The notes beneath the pieces were generated by a model, which was given only the letters and a program-made list of their open reading frames with translations, was not told the origin of the DNA and did no database searches. A stretch of 28,055 nucleotides of DNA from Spirochaetia bacterium (GTDB lineage: Bacteria; Spirochaetota; Spirochaetia; DTKZ01): positions 1 through 28,055 of the forward strand of contig JAISXE010000082.1 in NCBI GenBank assembly GCA_031270615.1, given 5' to 3'. Below, one piece after another: positions 15,167 through 24,182 of the stretch (its first letter is position 1; every line of letters starts with the position of its first letter). The position numbers and the translations under genes were made by a program.

Positions 15167-15709
15167 ATGAAAAAATGGGTTTGTTCTGTCTGCGGATATG
15201 TGTATACCGGAGATCAGCCCCCGGCTGCCTGTCCCCAATGCAAGGCCCCGGCGTCCAAGTTCAAAGAACACGTTGCGGGCGGCACCTTTGCCGCCGAGCA
15301 TGTCGTGGGCGTCGCCAAAGGCGTCGAGGAGGACATCACAAAAGACCTGCAGGCGCACTTCAACGGGGAATGCTGCGAAGTCGGCATGTACCTCGCCATG
15401 AGCCGGGTCGCCGAGCGCGAGGGCTATCCAGAAGTCGCGGAGGCTTACAAGCGCTACGCTTTTGAGGAAGCCGAACACGCCGCCAAATTCGCGGAGCTTT
15501 TGGGCGAGGTCATTACCGACAGCACCAAAAAGAATCTGGAGCTGCGCGTTGAGGCCGAATACGGCGCCTGCGCCGGGAAAACCGACATCGCCAAACGCGC
15601 GAAAGAGCGCGGCTACGATGCCATCCACGACACCGTGCATGAAATGGCCCGCGACGAGGCCCGCCACTGCGCCGGTTTCAAGGGTCTTCTGAAAAGGTAT
15701 TTTTCCTAA
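15167..15709 (+). CDS. Reverse rubrerythrin (N-terminal rubredoxin, C-terminal ferritin-like di-iron domain)
   Basis: A 180-residue peroxide-detoxifying protein of anaerobes that reduces hydrogen peroxide to water with electrons passed through its rubredoxin iron. The rubredoxin part comes first: CSVC (C6, C9) and CPQC (C22, C25). The four-helix di-iron domain follows, with FNGECCEVGMY, then EEAEHAAKF and DEARHCAGF supplying the E--H ligands. This order is the reverse of classical rubrerythrin. ATG 15167 follows GGAGG by eight bases; the in-frame ATG at 15152 lies upstream of that ribosome site and is rejected. Cotranscription with perR implies derepression under peroxide or iron loss. Confidence 0.92.
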   Translation: MKKWVCSVCGYVYTGDQPPAACPQCKAPASKFKEHVAGGTFAAEHVVGVAKGVEEDITKDLQAHFNGECCEVGMYLAMSRVAEREGYPEVAEAYKRYAFEEAEHAAKFAELLGEVITDSTKKNLELRVEAEYGACAGKTDIAKRAKERGYDAIHDTVHEMARDEARHCAGFKGLLKRYFS

Positions 15710-15743
15710 AAAGCCGCTGCCGCGGGCGGCTTCGCCGCGGCGC

Positions 15744-15783
15744 AAAAAAAGCGGGCCGGTTTTTCATCGAAAAACCGGCCCGC
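15744..15783 (-). terminator. Strong hairpin with T-run on the minus strand
   Basis: Perfect 15-base arms GCGGGCCGGTTTTTC/GAAAAACCGGCCCGC with a 3-base loop (15751-15783). On the minus strand seven T follow (15750-15744). It lies between the convergent rubrerythrin and rpoC genes. It could stop rpoC transcripts that pass the nearer hairpin, and its U-rich stem could also act on the rubrerythrin message. Confidence 0.65.
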
Positions 15784-15807
15784 CCCTTCTTCCCGCCGGG
15801 CGGGCCC

Positions 15808-15942
15808 CGCCAGTGCAATGAAGAACCTCGGAGCAAGCTCCGGGGTACAATTCAGCGCCGCGTGCGGCGCATACAAATGAACACCTATAATTGCCAGCCC
15901 GGGTTGCATGGGCGAGCAACGAGCGAAGCGAGTGACCAGCCC
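15808..15942. repeat. Hairpin-rich repeat island including GCATGGGCGAGCAACGA element copy 2
   Basis: The stretch holds CTCGGAGC-AA-GCTCCGGG, then GCGCCGC-GT-GCGGCGC, each followed by an ACAA motif. It then continues into GGTTGCATGGGCGAGCAACG...GTGACCAGCCC, the second copy of the element at 3676. The two copies share flanks but not the central dyad. No coding potential is seen from 15710 to 16217. Confidence 0.6.
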
Positions 15943-15970
15943 CAAAGGGGCTGATGGACCATGCCTTCCA

Positions 15971-16026
15971 AATCAAGGCGCGCCATCAGTCTAAACTGAA
16001 GGACTGCGCCCCCCCCCACTCTTCCT
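15971..16026. repeat. Diverged copy of the rpoC 3' end and downstream sequence
   Basis: About 55 bases starting AATCAAGGCGCGCCAT match 16174-16228 at roughly 85 % by eye, including the run of C and ACTCTTC, which in the other copy is the end of rpoC. The copies are 203 bases apart in the same orientation. This copy does not preserve the rpoC reading frame. Confidence 0.65.
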
Positions 16027-16095
16027 CATACAACCTTTTCAGACCGCAATACTCAGGGTGGGTCTCATGGCGCGTTGCAGAAACAGCGCGGGTGG

Positions 16096-16156
16096 CGGCG
16101 GGAAAAAAACGAGCGCTTTCGCGTCCGCGCGCTTTAGCGAGCTTTTTTTTCCGCCG
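16096..16156 (-). terminator. Probable rpoC terminator stem-loop
   Basis: Outer arms CGGCGGGAAAAAAA (16096-16109) and TTTTTTTTCCGCCG (16143-16156) can pair over 14 bases. Inside, on the minus strand, AGCGC...GCGCT forms a second hairpin followed by CG and seven T, the form of an intrinsic terminator. It lies 62 bases past the rpoC stop. Confidence 0.55.
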
Positions 16157-16217
16157 TCAGGCCCCGCAAGTGCAATCAAGGCGCGCCATAAGTTTAACCT
16201 GAAGAATTGCGGCCCCC

Positions 16218-19200
16218 CTACTCTTCGTCGTTCTCCTCCTCGTCATAATCGGCGACATCAACTCCCACGCTTTCCTGGACGTTCTGACTGCTCGCCTCAC
16301 GCATAAGCTCGGCATCTTCCCGTTCCCTTTGCTTTGCTTCCATGATGAGGTGCATTTTCGTGTCAAGGTCTTCCTCGTTCTCGTCGAAGAGCTTGAGGGG
16401 CCGGTACTTTTTCATGCCCGTGCCCGCAGGGATCGGGTGGCCGATAATGACGTTTTCCTTTAACCCGCGCAGGTAATCCACGGAGCCCGCGATGGCGGCG
16501 TTGGTAAGCACCCGCGTGGTTTCCTGGAAGGACGCGGCGGAGAAAAACGAGTCGATATTCAGCGACGCGCGGGTGATTCCCAGAAGAAGCGGGCGCCCGA
16601 TTGCCGGCTGCCCGCCCTCGCGCGCGACTTTGGCGTTTTCCTCGTGGAAACGGTGCTTGTCCACATGCTGGTCGAAGCGGAAGGTCGTGTCGCCGACGGA
16701 GGTGATTTCCACCTTGCGCATCATCTGCCGGATGATAACGCCTATATGCTTGTCGTTGATGCCGACGCCCTGCTCTTTGTAGACCCCCTGCACCTCGTCC
16801 ATCATGTAACGCTGGAGGGCGTTTTCCCCCAGAATCTGCAGAATGTCGTGCGGGTCTTTGCTGCCGTCGCACAGGGGCTCGCCCGCTTCCACGCTGTCGC
16901 CCTCGCGCACAAGCAGGTGGCGGCCCATGGGAACAAGATGCTTGAATTCCTTGCCGAAGGGGTCTTCCACCACAATGACCCGTTTGGCTTTGACGATGCC
17001 CTTGAAGCGGACGGTCCCCGAAATCTGGGCCAGAATCGCCGAGGTCTTTGGGCGGCGGGCCTCGAAAAGCTCCCCTACCCTCGGCAGGCCCCCGGTGATG
17101 TCCCCTGTCTTTACGCTTTCCTTAAGCAGTTTCGCGATGATGCGGCCCGCCTTGATTTTATCGCCGTCGTTGATATTCAGGTAGGAAGATCCGGGCAGAA
17201 AGTACACGGCCAGGTCTTCCCCGGCTTTATCCACGATGCGGATGCGCGGCTGGAGGCTTTCGCTGGTATAATCGGAGATCTTCTTTTCGATGTTTCCCGT
17301 GTCCTCGTTGATTTCTTCCTTGAGCGTGGTGCCCAGGATGATATCCTCAAACCTCACCGTCCCGTCAAATTCCGCGATAATAGGCTCGCTGAAAGGATCA
17401 AAGGAAGCTATGGTTTGTTCCGCAGGAAGCACTTCCCCCACTTTGACATGGAGCATCGCGCCGTTACGCACCGAGACTTTCTGTTCCTGCGCGATAAGGT
17501 AGATGCGGTTTCTGTCTTTCGTTATGGACACATACGCGTTGTGCCCGGCCGCGATTTCCTCTTTTTCGCGTCTAAGGATATTCTGCCCCTTGAGGACCTT
17601 GTCGCCGTCATGGAAATGCAGGCGGTCGTTTTTCTGGATTTCCAGCGATTCCAGAATGCGGCTCACGATGACATCGCCCCGGCGGGTAAACAGGCTTTCC
17701 CCGCTTTCCAGCGTCACGGTTGTTCCCTGGATGTCCTTCACGATGACGGGGAACTTCAGGTAGGTCTTGTTTTCTTCCGAGGCCTTTGTCGCCGCCCCGC
17801 CGATGTGGAAAGTCCTCATGGTAAGCTGGGTGCCGGGCTGGCCGATGGACTGCGCGGCGATGATGCCGACGGCCTCGCCGATCTCGACGGTCTCGTTGGT
17901 GGCCAGGTTCCGGCCGTAGCATTTCTTGCACACGCCGTACTTCGCCTCGCAGGTAAAAACCGTCCTGACGCTCACGCTTTCAATACCGGCGTCCTCAATC
18001 TGCCTCCCCTTGTCTTCGGTGATAAGCTCGTTCACTTCGACAATGACTTCTCCCGTAATGGGGTTTTTCACCTGCTCAAGGGTAAAGCGGCCGACGACGC
18101 GCTCGGCAAGGGTTTCCACGATTTCCTCGTCCTTTTTCAGGGCCGTCATTTTCAGGCCGTTAATCGTGCCGCAGTCATCCTCGTTGACAACGACATCCTG
18201 GGCTATATCCACAAGGCGGCGGGTCAGGTAGCCCGCGTCGGCGGTCTTCAAAGCGGTGTCGGCCAAACCCTTGCGGGCACCGTTAGTCGAAATGAAAAAT
18301 TCAATAACGGAAAGGCCCTCTTTGAAGTTGGAGCGGATTGGCAGCTCGATAATATCCCCGGAGGGTTTCGCCATAAGGCCGCGCATGCCGGCAAGCTGGC
18401 GGATCTGGCTTTTGGAACCGCGGGCACCGGAGTTTGCCATCATGTAGACGGGGTTAAAACCGCCCTGGTCTTCTTTCAGTTCGCGCATCATCTCATTGGC
18501 AAGATCGTCGTTGGTTTTCGACCACACTTCAACAACGCGGTTGTAGCGTTCTTCCTGGGTAATGTGGCCGTGCTGGTACTGCTGCTGGATTCCGGCGACT
18601 TCGGTATTGGCCTTTTCTATCATCACTTTTTTGACGCTGGGGACAAGGACATCCTCCACCCCGATGGTGGCACCGAAAATCGTGGCGTACTTGAAGCCCA
18701 TGTCCTTGATCGCGTCAAGCATCCGAACCGTGGTGTACGCGCCCAGTTCCGCGTAGGCTTTCGCGATGACGTTTTTGATTTCCTTGTCGCCCAGGGTGTA
18801 GTTGATGTACTCAACGCCCTCAGGAAAGCCTTCGTTCATAATCAGGCGGCCCGCCGTCGTTTCCAGAAGTTTCCCCTTGTAGGGCACTTTTATCATGGCG
18901 CCGTATTCGATGGCGCCCACGTCCAGGGCAAGGAACGCCTCGTCAACCGAGCTGAACCTTTTGCCCTCGCCCCTCGCTCCGGCTTTATCCTTGGACAGGT
19001 AATATATCCCCAAAACGATGTCCTGCGAGGGGAACACGACGGGGCTGCCGTTAGCGGGGTTCAGCAGGTTTTTCGCGGACAGCATGAGGGTCCAGCATTC
19101 AATCTGCGCGGCCTGCGTCAAAGGGACATGGACGGCCATCTGGTCGCCGTCAAAATCCGCGTTAAAGGCGTGGCACACCAGGGGATGCAGCTTTATCGCC

Positions 19201-20501
19201 TTGCCGTCCACCAGAATCGGCTCAAAGGCCTGAATGCCAAGCCGGTGCAGGGTGGGCGCGCGGTTCAGAAGGACGGGATGCTCTTTTACCACATCGTCCA
19301 GAATCTGCCAAACCTCCGGGCTTTCGGTCTCCACAAGGGTCTTTGCTTTTTTGATATTGTACACCACGTCCTTTTCGACGAGTTTCTTCATGATGAAAGG
19401 CTTGTAAAGCTCCAGGGCCATTTTTGTAGGAAGGCCGCACTGGTGGAGTTTCAGCTCCGGGCCAACGACGATAACCGAGCGGCCGGAATAGTCCACGCGC
19501 TTTCCCAGAAGGTTCTGGCGGAAACGGCCCTGCTTGCCTTTGAGCATGTCGGAGAGTGACTTCAGCGGCCGGTTGGAAGCGCCCTTGACGACCCGCTTCT
19601 TTTTGGAATTGTCGAAGAGCGCGTCCACCGCTTCCTGGAGCATGCGCTTCTCGTTGCGGATGATGATATCCGGCGCGTTCAGCGCCATAAGCCTTTTCAG
19701 GCGGTTATTGCGGTTGATGACCCTGCGGTACAGGTCGTTCAAATCGCTTGTGGCGAAGCGCCCCCCGTCCAACTGCACCATGGGCCGCAGCTCAGGGGGG
19801 ATGACGGGAACCACGTCAAGGATCATCCATTCGGGCCTGTTCCCGGAATCGCGGAAGTGTTCCACGATTTCAATGCGTTTCAGAAGGCGCTTGTCCGCCT
19901 TGGCACCCTTTTCAATCATCGTGGAGCGCAGTGCCACGGAAAGGGCGTCCAGGTCCAGGTTTTCCAGCAGGCTGCGCACGGCCTCCGCCCCGATGCCGGC
20001 CGTAAAGGACATGCCGTAGCGCTCCTTGGCCTCGTTGTACTCCTCCTCGGTAAGAAGCCCCATCTTTTTCAGGTCGGTGTCGCCCGGATCCATAACAATA
20101 TACTTCTCGTAGTAAAGGACGGAGCGCAGGGCGGCAATCGTCAAATCCAGAAGAAGGCCCATGCGGGAAGGAACCGAGCGGTAGTACCAGATATGCGACA
20201 CCGGGGAGGCAAGCTCGATGTGCCCCATCCTTTCGCGGCGCACCTTGAAATGCGTCACCTCCACGCCGCAGCGGTCGCAGATGACGCCCTTATAGCGTAT
20301 CGACTTAAACTTACCGCAGTAGCATTCCCACTCCTTCGTGGTGCCGAAGATGCGCTCGCAGAACAGCCCGTCCTTTTCGGGCCGCAGGGTGCGGTAGTTT
20401 ATCGTTTCAGGCTTCTTCACTTCCCCATAGCTCCACGCCCGGATCTTCTCCGGGGACGTGAGTTGTATCCTGATGGAATCGAAATCCTGAATATCTCTCA
20501 T
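16218..20501 (-). CDS. rpoC: DNA-directed RNA polymerase subunit beta'
   Basis: A 1427-residue largest catalytic subunit of RNA polymerase. The N-terminal zinc site is C60, C62, C75 and C78. The lid, rudder and clamp-helix region follows (GRFRQNLLGKRVDYSGRSV near 326-343), and the absolutely conserved NADFDGDQ (447-454) carries the three aspartates holding the active-site magnesium. The second zinc cluster is CEAKYGVCKKC near residue 880, and the trigger loop/bridge helix region includes SGARGSKSQIRQLAGMRGLM. The acidic C-terminus (DYDEEENDEE) is usual in spirochaetes. The start follows GGGAGGGC, which overlaps the rpoB stop 16 bases upstream. rpsL, rpsG and fusA, which follow rpoC in many bacteria, are not here. 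Confidence 0.98.
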   Translation of the reverse strand: MRDIQDFDSIRIQLTSPEKIRAWSYGEVKKPETINYRTLRPEKDGLFCERIFGTTKEWECYCGKFKSIRYKGVICDRCGVEVTHFKVRRERMGHIELASPVSHIWYYRSVPSRMGLLLDLTIAALRSVLYYEKYIVMDPGDTDLKKMGLLTEEEYNEAKERYGMSFTAGIGAEAVRSLLENLDLDALSVALRSTMIEKGAKADKRLLKRIEIVEHFRDSGNRPEWMILDVVPVIPPELRPMVQLDGGRFATSDLNDLYRRVINRNNRLKRLMALNAPDIIIRNEKRMLQEAVDALFDNSKKKRVVKGASNRPLKSLSDMLKGKQGRFRQNLLGKRVDYSGRSVIVVGPELKLHQCGLPTKMALELYKPFIMKKLVEKDVVYNIKKAKTLVETESPEVWQILDDVVKEHPVLLNRAPTLHRLGIQAFEPILVDGKAIKLHPLVCHAFNADFDGDQMAVHVPLTQAAQIECWTLMLSAKNLLNPANGSPVVFPSQDIVLGIYYLSKDKAGARGEGKRFSSVDEAFLALDVGAIEYGAMIKVPYKGKLLETTAGRLIMNEGFPEGVEYINYTLGDKEIKNVIAKAYAELGAYTTVRMLDAIKDMGFKYATIFGATIGVEDVLVPSVKKVMIEKANTEVAGIQQQYQHGHITQEERYNRVVEVWSKTNDDLANEMMRELKEDQGGFNPVYMMANSGARGSKSQIRQLAGMRGLMAKPSGDIIELPIRSNFKEGLSVIEFFISTNGARKGLADTALKTADAGYLTRRLVDIAQDVVVNEDDCGTINGLKMTALKKDEEIVETLAERVVGRFTLEQVKNPITGEVIVEVNELITEDKGRQIEDAGIESVSVRTVFTCEAKYGVCKKCYGRNLATNETVEIGEAVGIIAAQSIGQPGTQLTMRTFHIGGAATKASEENKTYLKFPVIVKDIQGTTVTLESGESLFTRRGDVIVSRILESLEIQKNDRLHFHDGDKVLKGQNILRREKEEIAAGHNAYVSITKDRNRIYLIAQEQKVSVRNGAMLHVKVGEVLPAEQTIASFDPFSEPIIAEFDGTVRFEDIILGTTLKEEINEDTGNIEKKISDYTSESLQPRIRIVDKAGEDLAVYFLPGSSYLNINDGDKIKAGRIIAKLLKESVKTGDITGGLPRVGELFEARRPKTSAILAQISGTVRFKGIVKAKRVIVVEDPFGKEFKHLVPMGRHLLVREGDSVEAGEPLCDGSKDPHDILQILGENALQRYMMDEVQGVYKEQGVGINDKHIGVIIRQMMRKVEITSVGDTTFRFDQHVDKHRFHEENAKVAREGGQPAIGRPLLLGITRASLNIDSFFSAASFQETTRVLTNAAIAGSVDYLRGLKENVIIGHPIPAGTGMKKYRPLKLFDENEEDLDTKMHLIMEAKQREREDAELMREASSQNVQESVGVDVADYDEEENDEE

Positions 20502-20516
20502 AAAAATCTGCCCTCC

Positions 20517-23500
20517 CTAGAAATTGCTTCCCGGCCGGTTGATGAGTTCCTCGTCCCTTTCGGTAAGGGGAATCGCCTTGTCCTTGGAATCCCGAATCGA
20601 AATGTCAAGGGCCAGTCCCCGGAGTTCCTGCACAAGCACGTTGAAAGACTCAGGGACGCCCGCCGCAGTGGACGGCTCCCCCTTGACAATGCTTTCGTAT
20701 ATTTTCGCCCGGCCCGTCATGTCGTCGGACTTGATGGTAAGAAGCTCCTGCAAGGTATTGGCCGCGCCGTAGGCTTCCAGCGCCCAGACTTCCATTTCCC
20801 CAAGCCGCTGCCCGCCGAACTGGGCCTTGCCGCCCAGGGGCTGCTGCGTTACCAGCGAGTAGGGCCCGGTGGAGCGGGCGTGCATTTTGTCGTCAACAAG
20901 ATGGTGCAGTTTCAGCATGTACATGCAGCCCACCATGACGGGATTCTTGAAGGCCTCGCCCGTGCGCCCGTCATACAGGGTCGTCTTTGATCCCGAAGGC
21001 AGTTCCGCGGATTTCAGGCACATGGCGATCTCCTCGACGGAAGCGGATTCAAAAACCGGGGTCGCGTACCATTCGTTCTTCCACAGGGCCGCCCAGCCGA
21101 GCATGGTTTCCAGGATTTGCCCCAGATTCATGCGGGAGGGAACGCCCAGGGGGTTCAGGCAGATTTCCAGCGGGGTGCCGTCCGCCATGTACGGCATATC
21201 CTCCTCAGGAAGAACCCGCGCGATGACGCCCTTGTTGCCGTGGCGGCCCGCCATTTTATCGCCTTCCTGGAGTTTGCGCTTCGTCGCGATAAGAACCTTC
21301 ACAACCTCGTCAACGCCGGGGGAAAGGTCGTCCCCCACGGACCTGCGCAGGCGCTGCACGTCGATAACCGTCCCTTCCGTGCCGTGGGGAATCCGCAAAG
21401 AGGTGTCCCGCACCTCCTTGGCCTTTTCCCCGAATATCGAATTGAGGAGTTTGAACTCGGGCGTGGTCTCGGTCTCGCTTTTGGGCGTCACCTTGCCAAC
21501 CAGGATCGAGCCGGATTTCACCTTCGCCCCGATGCGGATAATCCCTTCCTCGTCAAGCTGGTCAAGGGATTTTTCCCCGATATTGGGAATGTCGCGGGTG
21601 ATTTTCTCCGGCCCGAGCTTGGTTTCCCGCACGTCCATCTGGAATTCCTTGATGTGGACCGAGGTGAAAATATCCTCTTTGACGATCTTCTCCGAAATAA
21701 GGATGGCGTCCTCGTAGTTGTAGCCGTTCCACGGCACAAAGCCGACCAGCACGTTCCTCCCCAGGGCAAGCTCCCCCTTGAACGTGGCCGGCCCGTCGGC
21801 GATGACCTCGCCCTTTTTGACCCTCTGCCCCGGCTTGACGACCGGCTTCTGGATATAACAGGTGTCCTGGTTCGTCCTTTGGTACTTGAGCAGCTCAAAC
21901 TCGTCCCTGTCCTCCGGCCCGGAACCCCTGGCGGGTTTCACCACGACTTTGGTCGAAGAAACATATTCCACAACCCCGTCCCGCTTCGCCTTGACAAAAA
22001 CCCCCGAATCGTAGGCGCACTTGGCCTCCATGCCCGTTCCCACCCGGGGGGGTTCGGGAAACACAAGGGGGACGGCCTGGCGCTGCATGTTCGATCCCAT
22101 AAGGGCGCGGTTCGCGTCGTCATGCTCCAGAAAGGGAATCAGCGAGGCGGACACCGAGATAATCTGCTTGGGCGAAACGTCCATGTACTGGATTTCCTTG
22201 GGGAGCCGGGTGCTGTAATCGCCCGCCCTGCGCACGGACACCTGGTCGTCGGTAAAGTTGCCCCTGCCGTCGATGCGGGCGTTGGCCTGCGCGATGTAGT
22301 ATTTTTCCTCGTCAATCGCGGACAGGTATTCGATCTCGTCGGTGACCTTGCCGTTCTGTACCTTGCGGTACGGCGTTTCCAGGAAACCGAAGTCGTTCAC
22401 GCTGGTGTAGTTTGCCAGGGACACGATAAGGCCGATATTCGGACCTTCCGGCGTCTCGATGGGGCACATGCGCCCGTAGTGGGTGTAGTGCACGTCGCGC
22501 ACCTCGAAGCCCGCCCTGTCGCGCGAAAGGCCGCCGGGACCCAGGGCGTTGAGCCTGCGCTTGTGCGTCAGCTCCGACAGGGGGTTCACCTGGTCCATGA
22601 ACTGGGAAAGCTGGCTGGAACCAAAAAATTCCTTGATAGCCGCGACAATGGGTTTTATCGAAATCAGATCCTGCGGCTTGATGGTCTCGGTTTCCTTGAG
22701 GGACATCCGCTCCTTGGCGATTCTTTCCATGCGGGAAAAGGCCGTTTTCAGCTGGTTCGCCAGAAGCTCCCCCACCGAGCGAACGCGCCGGTTCCCCAGG
22801 TGGTCGATGTCGTCAACGTTCGCCCCGCCGATATACACCTTGATGAGGTACTTCATCGTGTTCACGATATCCTGCTTGGTCAGAAGGTGCGCGCCCGTTG
22901 CGGAATGTTCCCCGGCGGCTGCCTCCTCCCCGGCGTAATCGAACTTCTTGTTCAGTTTGTATCTGCCGACCCGCCCCAGGTCATAGCGGCGCGGGCTGAA
23001 AAACATGGAGTTGAAATCCTTCTCGGCATTCTCAATCGTGATGGGTTCGCCCGGCATGATGATGGAGTACACATAGGCAAAGGAGTCGTCTTTGGTAGGC
23101 TCGTCAAAACCCGCATCGCGGCGCGTGTACTTCGCATCCTCGCGCTCAAAACATTTCAGGATGATCTGCGAATCAAGCGAATCCCCCGCGCCAAAATCAA
23201 TGATATCGACTTTTTTGACACCCTGGTGGATAAGCTCCTCGATATCGTGGGGATGGAGTTTTTCCCCCGCAGGGTACAGTTTTTTCTGCTGCCCCTCCTC
23301 CTCGACAAAAATGGCCTTCGCGAGGATCTTCCCCGCCAGGGCGTCCCGCACTTCCTCCTTGTCCCGCAAAGCGAGGGTCTGGGCCTTGTAAAAACAGGAA
23401 ATGATTTCCTCGCGGCTTTCATAGCCCAGCGCGCGCAGGAACAGGGTACCCAGGATGCGTTTTTTCCTGTCGATCTTCGCGTAGATAAGCTCTTTTTTCT

Positions 23501-24044
23501 GGTCGATCTCAAACTCAAGCCAGGAACCCCGGTAGGGGATGATGCGGGAGGAGAACACGCCTTTCTCGTGCGAAAAAATAACGCCGGGGGAGCGGTGTAT
23601 CTGCGAAACGACAACGCGCTCGGCACCGTTGATGATAAAAGTGCCGCGCTCGGTCATAAGCGGCATGTCGCCCATGTAGATTTCCTTCTGCCGGATCTCG
23701 CCCGTTTCCAGGAACACAAGATTAATGCGGGCCTTGACCGGCACGGAATAGGTAAGCCCTTTCTGCTTGCAGTCCGCTTCGGATATCCTCATGCTGCCAT
23801 CATCGAAAGTGTAATGGTCGTATTCCAGCTTCATATCGCCGTTCTGGCTTTCGATGGGGAACACGGACTGGAACACCTCCTCCAGGCCCTGATTCAGCGG
23901 CGGCTTGCCCGCCTGCTGGCGTTCTTTTTGCAGGAATCTCTCGTACGAGGCGAGCTGAATATCAATCAGGTTAGGCAGCTCCATCACGTCGGGGCGGTCT
24001 TTTCCGACATACTCGCGATTAATTACGGCATTTCTATCAAACAT
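20517..24044 (-). CDS. rpoB: DNA-directed RNA polymerase subunit beta
   Basis: A 1175-residue beta subunit forming one side of the active-site cleft. Conserved blocks are RSPGVIFSHEKG (beta lobe), the rifampicin pocket GSSQLSQFMDQVNPLSELTH followed by KRRLNALGPGG, PIETPEGPNIGLI, LGRNVLVGFVPWNGYNYEDA, and the C-terminal GGKAQFGGQRLGEMEVWALEAYGA. Residue N499 stands where E. coli has S531, a change associated with natural rifampicin resistance in spirochaetes. ATG 24044 is preferred over the upstream ATG at 24122: it has GGGGAGGGGG eight bases ahead and the normal start MFDRNAVINREYVGKDRPDV. It is separated from rplL by 138 bases containing a hairpin. Confidence 0.98.
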   Translation of the reverse strand: MFDRNAVINREYVGKDRPDVMELPNLIDIQLASYERFLQKERQQAGKPPLNQGLEEVFQSVFPIESQNGDMKLEYDHYTFDDGSMRISEADCKQKGLTYSVPVKARINLVFLETGEIRQKEIYMGDMPLMTERGTFIINGAERVVVSQIHRSPGVIFSHEKGVFSSRIIPYRGSWLEFEIDQKKELIYAKIDRKKRILGTLFLRALGYESREEIISCFYKAQTLALRDKEEVRDALAGKILAKAIFVEEEGQQKKLYPAGEKLHPHDIEELIHQGVKKVDIIDFGAGDSLDSQIILKCFEREDAKYTRRDAGFDEPTKDDSFAYVYSIIMPGEPITIENAEKDFNSMFFSPRRYDLGRVGRYKLNKKFDYAGEEAAAGEHSATGAHLLTKQDIVNTMKYLIKVYIGGANVDDIDHLGNRRVRSVGELLANQLKTAFSRMERIAKERMSLKETETIKPQDLISIKPIVAAIKEFFGSSQLSQFMDQVNPLSELTHKRRLNALGPGGLSRDRAGFEVRDVHYTHYGRMCPIETPEGPNIGLIVSLANYTSVNDFGFLETPYRKVQNGKVTDEIEYLSAIDEEKYYIAQANARIDGRGNFTDDQVSVRRAGDYSTRLPKEIQYMDVSPKQIISVSASLIPFLEHDDANRALMGSNMQRQAVPLVFPEPPRVGTGMEAKCAYDSGVFVKAKRDGVVEYVSSTKVVVKPARGSGPEDRDEFELLKYQRTNQDTCYIQKPVVKPGQRVKKGEVIADGPATFKGELALGRNVLVGFVPWNGYNYEDAILISEKIVKEDIFTSVHIKEFQMDVRETKLGPEKITRDIPNIGEKSLDQLDEEGIIRIGAKVKSGSILVGKVTPKSETETTPEFKLLNSIFGEKAKEVRDTSLRIPHGTEGTVIDVQRLRRSVGDDLSPGVDEVVKVLIATKRKLQEGDKMAGRHGNKGVIARVLPEEDMPYMADGTPLEICLNPLGVPSRMNLGQILETMLGWAALWKNEWYATPVFESASVEEIAMCLKSAELPSGSKTTLYDGRTGEAFKNPVMVGCMYMLKLHHLVDDKMHARSTGPYSLVTQQPLGGKAQFGGQRLGEMEVWALEAYGAANTLQELLTIKSDDMTGRAKIYESIVKGEPSTAAGVPESFNVLVQELRGLALDISIRDSKDKAIPLTERDEELINRPGSNF

Positions 24045-24117
24045 GGATTTTACCCCCTCCCCAGGGAAACAAAGGGCCGCGCGCCTTTTCCGCCGCCGAC
24101 CGGCCCAAAGACGAAGC

Positions 24118-24144
24118 ACCACCGGGACAAACTTTTCCGGTGGT
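24118..24144 (-). promoter_or_regulatory. Stem-loop in the rplL-rpoB spacer
   Basis: Perfect 8-base arms ACCACCGG/CCGGTGGT with an 11-base loop, no T-run after it. In other bacteria this spacer holds an attenuator or an RNA processing site that sets the ratio of L7/L12 to beta subunit. A similar role here is inference from position. Confidence 0.4.
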
Positions 24145-24182
24145 CCTCCAATGAGAGAATTTTCTTGCGAAACACAGTGTCT

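Noticed and set aside
16644..19559. A 971-codon open frame on the + strand, antisense to rpoC
   Set aside because: It lies entirely inside rpoC. Its translation has no recognisable domain, and long antisense frames are expected from GC-rich codon use.
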